DNA of 64,000 nucleotides from Sarcomyxa edulis (Eukaryota > Basidiomycota > Agaricomycetes > Agaricales > Mycenaceae): positions 1 through 64,000 of the forward strand of contig QUOL01000007.1 in the NCBI GenBank assembly GCA_009761415.1. The letters run 5' to 3'. A program made the position numbers and the translations under genes. Under the pieces are notes generated by a model. It saw nothing but the letters and a program-made list of their open reading frames with translations. It was not told where the DNA came from and searched no databases. Shown here piece by piece: positions 55,933 through 64,000 of this stretch. Within the stretch, counting starts at the first letter, position 1; the number at the start of each line of letters is the position of its first letter.

Positions 55933-58900
55933 TCATGCCCCCATAGTCCTTGGCTCTCCCTCGTCTTCGACCTCCTCTACCCTTGCTCTCTGATTTAGCC
56001 GAACCAATCTCTGCTTCTCCAGTTGTTCCATCGCTGTGCCTTTGTTTGGTACCCATCTCCTCATCCGCCGCCCATGGACATAGATTCCACCTTCCGGAGA
56101 ACCCAACACATTGACCTCGTACGAATTGAGCAACTTAGTGTTGATTTGCATAGGCCCGGACCACCGAGCTGCAAGCTTGTTGTCGAGCTTGTAGTTCTTG
56201 TCGAGCCTATCATCATAGACCTGGATTATGTCGCCAACGAGGAAGTCGATTGCTTTGACCTTCTTGTCGAAGTGTCGCTTCCGTATTGTCGCATGATCTA
56301 TGGATCGAGCCCAGCCATCGCTACGAAGTGCGTCGACAAACGCAAGATGAGCCGTTGCCGAGACGCCTGAGGCCGGACCCACCCCCGCGCTCGAATCCAT
56401 AGGTCGATCTGTGATGGCCATCCCGAATAAGAGCTCGCGCGGAGAATATGTAAGGGAGGGCAGAATCCTCGAGTTCATCTGCTCCAAGGCCAGGTCGAAA
56501 TACAGTGGCCAATTAGACGGGACCTTGAGAGCTGCCTCTGCCGCTGTTTCCTCGGTGTCGTCTTCGTCAAAGTCGGGGTTACAAAGCCTACGGAGCCGGC
56601 CTATCAAAATTTTGTTACAGTCCTCGACAAGACCATTGGCCCACGGCGAATATGGAGGTGTCTTGGAATATTCAACCCCAGCCTCTCGACACCAGTCCCG
56701 AACCTCCTTGCAGTCAAAATGAGTCCCACCATCCGTGGCAAAGAGCTCCGGCGTCGCGAACTGCTGCTTGAGATGGCGTAGGCCGTCAACCGTGAACGTG
56801 CCCGTCCCAGATTTCGTAGTTTTTGAGCCCCACACATACCGAGTGAAGACGTCAACCATAAGCAAGACAGTTTTGAACTTACCCTTACCAACTGGCAACG
56901 AAAGATAGTCGCCCGTGATCATTTGGAATGGGCGCGAGCGCGTGAGAGGTTGAAGTAGGGAATGTATGTGTCGAGCACCAAAAGCCTTGCAAGTCGAACA
57001 TTCTTGGATAGCCTCCACAACGTCGCGTCGCATCTTGGGCCAGAAAAACTCCGTCTGCAGTTTAGCCTCACAGAGGTCGCGTCCAAAGTGACCATTAGCA
57101 TGGCAGTGCTTTGCCAACTCCAACCCCTCGGAAGCTGGCACGCACTGCACGCGGGATGACCGATGAGAATTCCTCCCCCCGACACGCCACAACTCTCCTC
57201 CATCCACCATGAAGTCCATTGCACGCCGTCGCGCACGCCGGCTCTCCGCCTCACTAAGTTCGGGAGTTCCCAGTGAAGTCAACCAACCCGCAATATCCTT
57301 GAAATATGGATCCTCCGCAAACTTCTCCTTGACTCCTCGCAGCACCGCCCCGTCCTTCAACAACGCAAACATATCATTCACCACACCCTTCTCTGACTCC
57401 CAATCCGGTTCCACATCCCAATTCTCACCCTCCCCAACCGTTCTCTCACCACCACCCCACTTCCTACTCAACCCGTCTGCCTGATTCTCAACCCCGGCCC
57501 GATGTTGAATGTCGATTATGTTCCTCGAGATTACTGAGTCCTTCCAACGCGCATACGTAGACGAGAGGTCGTCTCGATTGAGAATGTCTCGTAAGGCTTG
57601 ACAGTCCGTGATGATGTGAAGCGGCTGTCCGTAAATCATCTTGTCAAATTTGTTCAGGGCAAAACGAAGGGCGGCGAATTCAAGGAGGAAGGGAGCATAT
57701 CGTTCTTCGGGGCCTGAGGTACGCTTCGAGGCATAGGCAACGGGACATTCAACAGATTTCGACACTCCCTTCGAGTCAAGAATCTGCCACATCTGCGAAA
57801 GTGTCGCGCCAAACCCATATTTGGACCCGTCCGTTGTGACTATGAAAGGACGGTCAAATTGTGGGGAGCGTAGGATTGGAGCTGAGGTGAGGATAGTTTT
57901 CAACCAGATAAATGCTTCCTTTTCAGCAGCACCCCACCTATTCTCAATAGACTCCCGAGTCAAGGCCCGTTTGAACGCTCCGCGTGGGACCTTCGCTCCC
58001 TTTGGTGACGGTATCTTGACATTGCGTGTGAGGTCCGAGAGTGGTCGAGCGCGTCGAGCATAGTCTGGTATAAGATGACGGAAATGGCCAGTCAAACCCA
58101 GGAACCCCATGAGCTCAAGAGCGGTTTTAGGCTGCTCCCAGTCCAACAACGCCGAAACCTTCGACAGATCAGGAGCAACACCAGCAGCAGACACGATAGC
58201 CCCAGCAAAGAGAGCCTCAGACATGAACAGATTAGTTTTTGAAGGACTCAGCGACAGTTTCCGTTCTCGACAACGGGTGAAAAATCTTCGCAGCTTTGCA
58301 AACTTGTCGTCAAACTCGTCGCCCCATAACGCACAATCATCGACCCATGGTATCATGTCCCTCCCTACCATATCGCCAAAGGCCGTCGATACCATCTCCT
58401 GAAATGTGTTCGGAGAGCCTGTCAGTCCCAGAGGCATGCGTAAGAACACGTACATTCCCCGACCAGGAACTTCGAACGCGGTATATCCAATATCGTCCTC
58501 GGCCATTCCGACAGCGTAGAAACCAGCCATGAAATCGATGACGGAGACCCATCGGTGACCAGCAACCATCTGCTGCTTGGCGCCTAAGTCGCCCATCGGA
58601 AAGCTATGGTGAGGGGTAACTTTGTTGAGGCCAATGAAATTCATACACAACCTCCATTTGTTCCAGCGTTTAGCCTCTTCCTGCTTTCCTCCATCACCCG
58701 TCGCCTCCGCGACACTTCCATCCACCTTCACCTCCGCCGTCACCTCAATCGGAACCCCTGCCACATCCAGCTCTTCCCACATCGGCGCAAAACCTTCTTT
58801 CACACACTCCGCATTTGCCCGCCTCCTCAGGTCATCTAATGACAGCCCACCCGCACCTGGCTTCTCCTTTGGAGCCAACGACATCGCCGAAACCCACTTT

Positions 58901-60453
58901 GCGGCAGCTGTTGGGACCTTCTTGATGATACTGGCCTTTTCCATATCGTCCAGTATCCCATATAGCCACTCCAACTGTGGCTCCGTGAGCTGCTTTTGGT
59001 GTGCATGTCGCGGTCCTTTGGTTCCTGGCGGCAAATTCAGTGCGTGCTGAATAAACTCAACGGGCTGGATTTCGGTCAGAGATAAGGCAAAGACATCAGC
59101 AAATTCTCGAACGAGTTCAATAACAGCCTTGCGCTGGTCCCCAGACAGGTCATCTCCAATCTTCAAAGCCTTCAAAACCCTCGCAACTCGCTCTGGAGCA
59201 AAACGGTCCTCAACTTTGGAGTTCTCGGATAGTGTCTTCGCAACCATGAATATATCGATTACTGACGGTGATTTGGACCGCGGCAGCGTCTTGAGTTTCG
59301 GCTGTGGACCAGATGTGGCCTCCTCACTTCGTCGAACACCATCCTCGTATCCAGCCTGGTGTAAAATCCAAACATCAGCCAACTCCTTCTGCAAATATGC
59401 TCTCTCTCTCGCATCCCGCACCCCCCATGCAACCTCTCTCTCGTTCCAGTGTACCGCCTCGTGCATCACCTCCGCATCCAATACCTCAGGGATCTGCAGC
59501 ATCTCTTCATCCAACGCCGTCTGCAGCCAGCCCATTACTTCATCCCATTCTGCCTCACTTACACCTTTCTGCCCCTCCCACGTTTGCTCATGCGCCAGCC
59601 ATATCGCGTACAGTTCCCGCTGCAACGCATACCGCTCCCATTCATCCTCTTGTTCCCAATATTCGGCTTCTTTCACTTTTTCCTCGCCCAGCATCTCTGG
59701 TATACGTTCTATCTCTGCATCCCTCACTTCCTCGATCATTTCCAACGCTTTCTTCCGCTCAGCCTCCAAACCATCGCCCAGCATCTCTGGTATACGTTTT
59801 TTCTCATCAGCACCCTCCCGTTCTCTCTCCACCCTTCCTTTCACCTCATTCTCAACTTCAATATGTTCCCCATTCGACCGCTCCGCCCTCAAAACATCTC
59901 TCTCAAAGTCATGGGCCACCCCCGCAGTGCCCAGCCACGGTTTACCCAGCAGAACTTCAAACGCACCTCCCGAATCAATCACTTCGAACCCTCCAACTGC
60001 CCGAAGCGCTGCCATCTGCACCGAACCAATCCATCGACCTTTCGATGGTACGATAGCCCCGTTGGCCATTCTCGCTCGTGTCCGAGAAGGAGATAGAGAA
60101 CCAAGTCGGTGGGCAACCGAAGTCCACGTCTTGAGATCAATGGCGTTCATCATAGCACCACCATCCGCGGTAGCATACAACATAGTAGGTAGCTGGTCTG
60201 GACCTGACATGACCGTTCGGTGAATAAATGGCTTGGTTTGAAGAGTAGGATCCAAAACTGAAAAAAGTGGAATGGGTTCTTCACACGAATAAGAAAAAAA
60301 CAGATTAATATTGGGGTTTTGCGTGTACATGAGGTCGGCGTAAACTTCCCTACGGGGGTCTTCAAAAGACCCCCACCAATTCCTGCGCTTGTCTGTTTCT
60401 TCCCGTCGAAGATGAGCCCACTTCCGCCTTAACGATTGAAAAGGGTCTGACAT
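55933..60453 (-). CDS. pol: Pol polyprotein (protease, RT, RNase H, integrase)
   Basis: One open frame of 1506 residues from ATG 60,453. Protease-like: ATADGGAMM (about 94-102; the usual D(S/T)GA is degenerate) and VLLGKPWL (167-174). Residues ~200-370 are an unusual Glu-rich helical insert with IPEMLG at 221 and 251 and IPEVLD at 321. Reverse transcriptase: VIDFMAGFYAV (Asp 640), MPLGLTGSPNTFQ, WVDD (703-706). RNase H: Asp 875, Glu 925, Asp 950, Asp 993. Integrase: H1118, H1122, C1152, C1155 zinc site and Asp 1182, Asp 1241, Glu 1277 (35 residues between the last two), then a GPF-like WSGPMQINTKLLNSYEVN. No chromodomain is evident. It copies element RNA to DNA and inserts it. All catalytic residues are present, so it could be active. 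Gag ends 68 bases upstream in another frame. Confidence 0.93.
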   Translation of the reverse strand: MSDPFQSLRRKWAHLRREETDKRRNWWGSFEDPRREVYADLMYTQNPNINLFFSYSCEEPIPLFSVLDPTLQTKPFIHRTVMSGPDQLPTMLYATADGGAMMNAIDLKTWTSVAHRLGSLSPSRTRARMANGAIVPSKGRWIGSVQMAALRAVGGFEVIDSGGAFEVLLGKPWLGTAGVAHDFERDVLRAERSNGEHIEVENEVKGRVEREREGADEKKRIPEMLGDGLEAERKKALEMIEEVRDAEIERIPEMLGEEKVKEAEYWEQEDEWERYALQRELYAIWLAHEQTWEGQKGVSEAEWDEVMGWLQTALDEEMLQIPEVLDAEVMHEAVHWNEREVAWGVRDARERAYLQKELADVWILHQAGYEDGVRRSEEATSGPQPKLKTLPRSKSPSVIDIFMVAKTLSENSKVEDRFAPERVARVLKALKIGDDLSGDQRKAVIELVREFADVFALSLTEIQPVEFIQHALNLPPGTKGPRHAHQKQLTEPQLEWLYGILDDMEKASIIKKVPTAAAKWVSAMSLAPKEKPGAGGLSLDDLRRRANAECVKEGFAPMWEELDVAGVPIEVTAEVKVDGSVAEATGDGGKQEEAKRWNKWRLCMNFIGLNKVTPHHSFPMGDLGAKQQMVAGHRWVSVIDFMAGFYAVGMAEDDIGYTAFEVPGRGMYVFLRMPLGLTGSPNTFQEMVSTAFGDMVGRDMIPWVDDCALWGDEFDDKFAKLRRFFTRCRERKLSLSPSKTNLFMSEALFAGAIVSAAGVAPDLSKVSALLDWEQPKTALELMGFLGLTGHFRHLIPDYARRARPLSDLTRNVKIPSPKGAKVPRGAFKRALTRESIENRWGAAEKEAFIWLKTILTSAPILRSPQFDRPFIVTTDGSKYGFGATLSQMWQILDSKGVSKSVECPVAYASKRTSGPEERYAPFLLEFAALRFALNKFDKMIYGQPLHIITDCQALRDILNRDDLSSTYARWKDSVISRNIIDIQHRAGVENQADGLSRKWGGGERTVGEGENWDVEPDWESEKGVVNDMFALLKDGAVLRGVKEKFAEDPYFKDIAGWLTSLGTPELSEAESRRARRRAMDFMVDGGELWRVGGRNSHRSSRVQCVPASEGLELAKHCHANGHFGRDLCEAKLQTEFFWPKMRRDVVEAIQECSTCKAFGARHIHSLLQPLTRSRPFQMITGDYLSLPVGKGKFKTVLLMVDVFTRYVWGSKTTKSGTGTFTVDGLRHLKQQFATPELFATDGGTHFDCKEVRDWCREAGVEYSKTPPYSPWANGLVEDCNKILIGRLRRLCNPDFDEDDTEETAAEAALKVPSNWPLYFDLALEQMNSRILPSLTYSPRELLFGMAITDRPMDSSAGVGPASGVSATAHLAFVDALRSDGWARSIDHATIRKRHFDKKVKAIDFLVGDIIQVYDDRLDKNYKLDNKLAARWSGPMQINTKLLNSYEVNVLGSPEGGIYVHGRRMRRWVPNKGTAMEQLEKQRLVRLNQRARVEEVEDEGEPRTMGA

Positions 60454-60521
60454 GTCTGCGCGGCTGCTCGACCTGCCAGCGCCCCTGTGTAAGGATGAAA
60501 GTGGAGTCGACGTATCCTTAC

Positions 60522-61849
60522 TTACGTCGACTCCTGCCCATTTCCCGGACCCACATCCGACTCCTCACCCGCCATTCCCATCACGGCCGCCAACTGCTCA
60601 TCTGACAATTCCGCCACCTGCTCCAATTCGCCCGTCTCCAGTTCGACCATAAACAATGCTCGTACCACTGGTGGACTCCCTGGACTACGAGGCAATGAGT
60701 CCACACGTTCTCGCCGTGCCCGCACATTCCGTCGATACTCGATCTCCTTCTGCCCAAGGGGAGCTGAAACACAGGTGAAAAAATTATGTGTCGCGGTCTC
60801 TCGGAGACCACATCGTTCACAGACGTCTGGCAAGGCAGGCAGAGTGCCCGGCGTTAGCGGGTAAGCTGAGTTTGCGTACGGGATTCCATTCCTATTGGCC
60901 GTCAGCCACTGCTCTCGCTCGCGCTGAACTCGTGTCCTGTTCACCGGAGTATCAGGGGGAGGTGGGACTGGTGAGGACTCGATACGACGAGGTGAGCCTA
61001 CCGATGAAGGAGTTGGAGTCAGGGGACTCATCAGGGTTCCCGAGATAGACCGTGGGGTGCGTAAAGGTGTACTAGGAGGCCGGAAGGGGGAAGTCGGCAG
61101 ATACGCCGGAGTCCGTATTGAAGTCGGAGTACGAGGTTGGGCATTCGGGTGTGTATACGCCGTCGATAATGTGGCCGGACCATGCAAAACGTCGAACCTG
61201 CGTTCCATCTCGGCCTGAAGAGCCTGGCCCTTCTCGATGTTCGAAAAAACAGCCTGCTCGATGAGGAGTTCTGCTTTGTTGAGATTGCGGATGATGTCGG
61301 TCCACTCCTTCCATGTAGGTGCAACCGTCGACTTATTGGCAACCAGACGGCGCATCCCAGAGGGAAGCAGTTTCACTGCAGCCAGAATCAAATTAGCATC
61401 AGGCAGCCCCGTCGCCTTCCCCACTCTGTACAACTCCTCCCCTCCCCGTACCAATCGTGAGCCTGAACCTTCGTTCCCCTCACATCCACGTACAAATCCA
61501 GATCCTCTGCAGGTAACACGCACTGTTCAAACTCCTCCATTTTCTCCGCCAGTGTTTTCTCCCTCAACGGAACCACCGGCCACTCCACATCATACAGTGC
61601 CGAGACCGTTATCCAGCTCTGCCTCTGCGCGTCCGTCAAAGTCCGCAACCATAGATCCCCTTTACCGCCTGGTCTCATATAACCCTCAAACAATCCCGCC
61701 GCCAATCTGTCCCTTTGTGTCACAGGCACCACCGCCGTACCCTTCAACATCAGCAGCTCAAACCTCTTCTTCCAGAGTCTAGCATCCTCGGTACCATCAC
61801 CCCGAAAAAATTGGAGCCCGTCCACCGTGTCCTCATCGATCCGCGCCAT
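60522..61849 (-). CDS. gag: Gag-like capsid/nucleocapsid protein, with one frame change
   Basis: The first part, from ATG 61,849 (MARIDEDTVDGLQFFRGDG; the frame is open from 61,903), reads ARLWKKRFELLMLKGTAVVP, AEKMEEFEQCVLPAEDLDLY and HDWYGEG, then runs into nonsense. The continuation is in the -1 frame: GGEELYRVGKATGLPDANLI, EMERRFDVLHGPA, a Pro/Thr-rich linker and a C-terminal zinc knuckle-like CERCGLRETATHNFFTC. The switch lies in the G-rich run around 61,440-61,450 (plus strand CCTCCCCTCCCCG). About 440 residues if joined. Gag forms the particle in which reverse transcription occurs. The shift may be a one-base mutation or error, or a programmed -1 shift. Confidence 0.75.
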
Positions 61850-62117
61850 GTCTTCGAACTTAGTGGAAATGTGTTTCTTGATCACCGATCGCGGTGTTTG
61901 CAATCCGTAGTGTGTAGCGCCTGTCTGCGCTTCCGGCGTAGTATATCGTCGGTTATAATTAGCCAGCGTAGCGTGTGTGAAAAAAAAATTTCTTCTTATT
62001 GAAGATGTCGACAGTTGGTGTGGAGCAATTGTGCCTGGAAATGCGTATAGTAAAGCAGGAGAGGGAAGCCTCAGGTTTATGCCTATTGTACGGCTCGTAA
62101 AAAGCTAGCAAGCACTC

Positions 62118-62137
62118 GATTTGCACTGTTGTCACCA
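62118..62137 (-). other. Primer-binding site
   Basis: Two bases inside the 5' LTR, the minus strand reads TGGTGACAACAGTGCAAATC. TGG pairs with the CCA end of a tRNA, as in a standard primer-binding site. Which tRNA is used cannot be told from the window. Confidence 0.65.
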
Positions 62138-62139
62138 CT

Positions 62140-62249
62140 TGGAGACGCTACTGCGTCGGAGAGGAGAAGAGAGAGAAAAGTGATCATATACATGTACAAA
62201 CATAGTATATGTGGCTACGCGAGACGTAGGACAGGCTACGCCTAGTCCA
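62140..62249 (-). repeat. 5' LTR
   Basis: Identical to 55,709-55,818. It should carry the promoter of the element and the start of its RNA; at 110 bases there is little room, and no clear TATA box is called. Confidence 0.9.
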
Positions 62250-62317
62250 CCGTTTTGCCTTGAAATGACCTCGGGGTTAGTGGAATAGGGCGCCCTATTC
62301 CCGGATAAGAAACATAG
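62250..62317. repeat. Right part of the 205-base element split by the retrotransposon
   Basis: Begins with the target duplication CCGT and continues TTTGCCTTGAAATGACC through the GGAATAGGGCGCCCTATTCC palindrome to AACATAG. With 55,566-55,708 it makes one complete element. Confidence 0.9.
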
Positions 62318-62430
62318 TGTTGGAATAGGGGGCTAAATAAAGCCCTATTCCACAGATTTTTTGCCAAATTAGGCCCAATTAGGCCAAAAAAGATGGAATA
62401 GGGTACCCTATTCCAGGATCAGAAGGATAG
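62318..62430. repeat. GGTACC-palindrome element, copy 2
   Basis: Starts TGTTGGAATAGGGGGCTAAA, has an inner CCCTATTCCACAG, then matches 28,958-29,041 closely, including GGAATAGGGTACCCTATTCC and the AGAAGGATAG end. It sits directly behind a 205-base element, which suggests the two families insert near each other. Confidence 0.7.
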
Positions 62431-64000
62431 TCTTGCCTCTCAGAGTTGGTTTTTCGTTTTTGTCGCAACTGATGCTTTGACCGTTCACTTTGGTCTTGGT
62501 GTATGGTTGACGTCTTCTCCACTTCGATGGTTCCCTCTTTGATCCATGATTTTTTACTTTTCTCTCAGACACGTCTTGTCACTCGCTTTTGCGTTTTTTG
62601 ATGTTTCCAAATAACAAGCCAGTGTCTTATTTGAAAAATGCTCTGGTTCCCTCTTTGATCCCTGATTTTTACTTGTCTCTCTCAGACACGTCTTGGTAGT
62701 CGCTTTTGCATTCTTGGATGTTCCAAATAACAAGCCAGTGTCTTATTTGGAAAATGCTCTGGCTCCTACTGTTGTGTCAGAGAACGCCCTATTCCGTCAC
62801 AGGACGCCCTATTCCGTGACCGAACGCCCTATTCCGTCACAAAACACCCTATTCCGTGACATTTCGTGACTGAACGCCCTATTCCGTCACCTTTTTCGTC
62901 CGTTTTGCCTTGAAATGACCTCGGGGTTAGTGGAATAGGGCGCCCTATTCCCGGATAAGAAACATAGACACGTCTTGTCACTCGCTTTTGCGTTTTTTGA
63001 TGTTTCCAAATAACAAGCCAGTGTCTTATTTGAAAAATGCTCTGGTTCCCTCTTTGATCCCTGATTTTTACTTGTCTCTCTCAGACACGTCTTGGTAGTC
63101 GCTTTTGCATTCTTGGATGTTCCAAATAACAAGCCAGTGTCTTATTTGGAAAATGCTCTGGCTCCTACTGTTGTGTCAGAGAACGCCCTATTCCGTCACA
63201 GGACGCCCTATTCCGTGACCGAACGCCCTATTCCGTCACAAAACACCCTATTCCGTGACATTTCGTGACTGAACGCCCTATTCCGTCACCTTTTTCGTCC
63301 GTTTTGCCTTGAAATGACCTCGGGGTTAGTGGAATAGGGCGCCCTATTCCCGGATAAGAAACATAGTATGTGAGTTGATGTCTGCACTGACACTGACACT
63401 GACACTCTGACTCTGATACTAACTCGCACTTTTTTTTTATATGATCCTCAACCCTAACACCTAACACTAACCCTAACGCCTAACACTAACCCTAACCGCC
63501 TAACTACCCCAACCCTAACGTCCCAGCTGGGGGGGTAGCGGCTGATTCCGATGACGGGTCTAACGGCTTCATCCCTGTTTTACTTGCGTTTTGACCGTTC
63601 TTTGTCTTGTATCGGTCTGTCCACTTCGATGGTTCCCTCTTTGATCTCATATTTTTGCGTCTCTGATGCATACACTTCATCTCGATCTTGGGGTTGCACG
63701 GCTGAAGGTTGATTGCCTTCTTGTCTTGCCTCTCAGAGTTGGTTTTTCGTTTTTGTCGCAACTGATGCTTTGACCGTTCACTTTGGTCTTGGTGTATGGT
63801 TGACGTCTTGTCCACTTCGATGGTTCCCTCTTTGATCCATGATTTTTTACTTTTCTCTCAGACACGTCTTGGTACTCGCTTTTACATTCTTGGATGTTCC
63901 AAATAACAAGCCAGTGTCTTATTTGGAAAATGCTCTGGCTCCTACTGTTGTGTCAAAGAACGCCCTATTCCGTCACAGGACGCCCTATTCCGTGACCGAA
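62431..64000. repeat. Right subtelomeric tandem array, runs off the window
   Basis: Units like those at 2.6-4.1 kb: two complete 205-base elements (62,761-62,967, 63,160-63,366) and the start of a third (63,937), the telomere-like tract 63,449-63,523, the AGCTGGGGGGGTAG block, and the ~118-base sub-repeats. In sequence details (GGGGTTGCACGG, TTGGTTTTTCG) it is nearer to the left array than to the 1582-base array. Confidence 0.9.

Larger units (their letters stand above)
55709..62249 (-). mobile_element. Ty3-type LTR retrotransposon, complete, 6541 bases
   Basis: Two identical 110-base LTRs bound the element. Between them, in minus-strand order, are primer-binding site, gag, pol and polypurine tract. 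Domain order protease, reverse transcriptase, RNase H, integrase is that of the Ty3 (Metaviridae) group. Insertion is within a 205-base subtelomeric element, with a 4-5 base target duplication. LTR identity implies a recent insertion. Pol is uninterrupted; gag has one frame change. Confidence 0.92.

Noticed and set aside
59129..60223. Open plus-strand frame of 364 codons, and two other overlapping plus-strand frames
   Set aside because: They lie opposite pol, which has clear domains; the Ser/Pro-rich products come from the reverse complement of the Glu-rich insert.
1..64000. tRNA, rRNA or other structured RNA genes
   Set aside because: I saw no convincing tRNA boxes or rRNA sequence when reading both strands; a dedicated scan would be needed to exclude small ones.

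Overview
The window reads as the left end of a fungal chromosome, most likely from a filamentous basidiomycete. It opens with about 124 bases of uninterrupted CCCTAA telomere repeat. Gene remnants carry many short (about 50 base) GT...AG introns, and the recognisable proteins (OrsD-type subtelomeric helicase N-terminus, HSE1, mS29/DAP3, TOM1, kinesin-14, tetraspanin, Ty3 element) look most like Agaricomycete families. This placement rests on family resemblance read by eye; no search was run.

Layout. 1-7.4 kb: telomere, degenerate telomere-like tracts, a TA-flanked MITE-like element, a tandem array whose units carry a ~205-base CCCTATTCC element ending in a 20-base palindrome, a second short array, and the remnant of a hAT transposase. 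7.4-21 kb: a graveyard of decayed gene pieces. Its clearest part is a run on the minus strand of joined fragments of four unrelated genes: tetraspanin, a zinc-finger protein, the E3 ligase TOM1 and the exportin CSE1. 21-25.6 kb: a CTGTG-rich repeat, then the N-terminal half of a telomere-linked RecQ helicase gene (OrsD and zinc fingers) with no helicase domain. 26.2-28.0 kb: internal telomere-like sequence and a perfect-looking 732-base tandem duplication.

28-49 kb: a second gene block with a coiled-coil tail-anchored protein, a second CSE1 fragment, more decayed DNA, a second copy of the tetraspanin/kinesin divergent pair (with a kinesin-14 motor that is intact but lacks its stalk), then mS29/DAP3 and a 5'-truncated HSE1. 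49-50.3 kb: a second CTGTG-rich repeat, two foldback elements and telomere-like sequence again. 50.5-55.7 kb: three and a third copies of a 1582-base unit. 55.7-62.2 kb: a young Ty3-type retrotransposon with identical 110-base LTRs inserted into the array. 62.2-64 kb: the array resumes and runs off the window.

The main structural message is that the same order (telomere-like tract, conserved flank, small repeats, decayed genes, CTGTG repeat) occurs twice and starts a third time, always in the same orientation, with paralogous fragments in the two gene blocks. This looks like stacked chromosome-end segments. Few genes here look fully functional. Several otherwise good genes are broken by single-base changes in homopolymer runs, which may be real decay or sequencing error.
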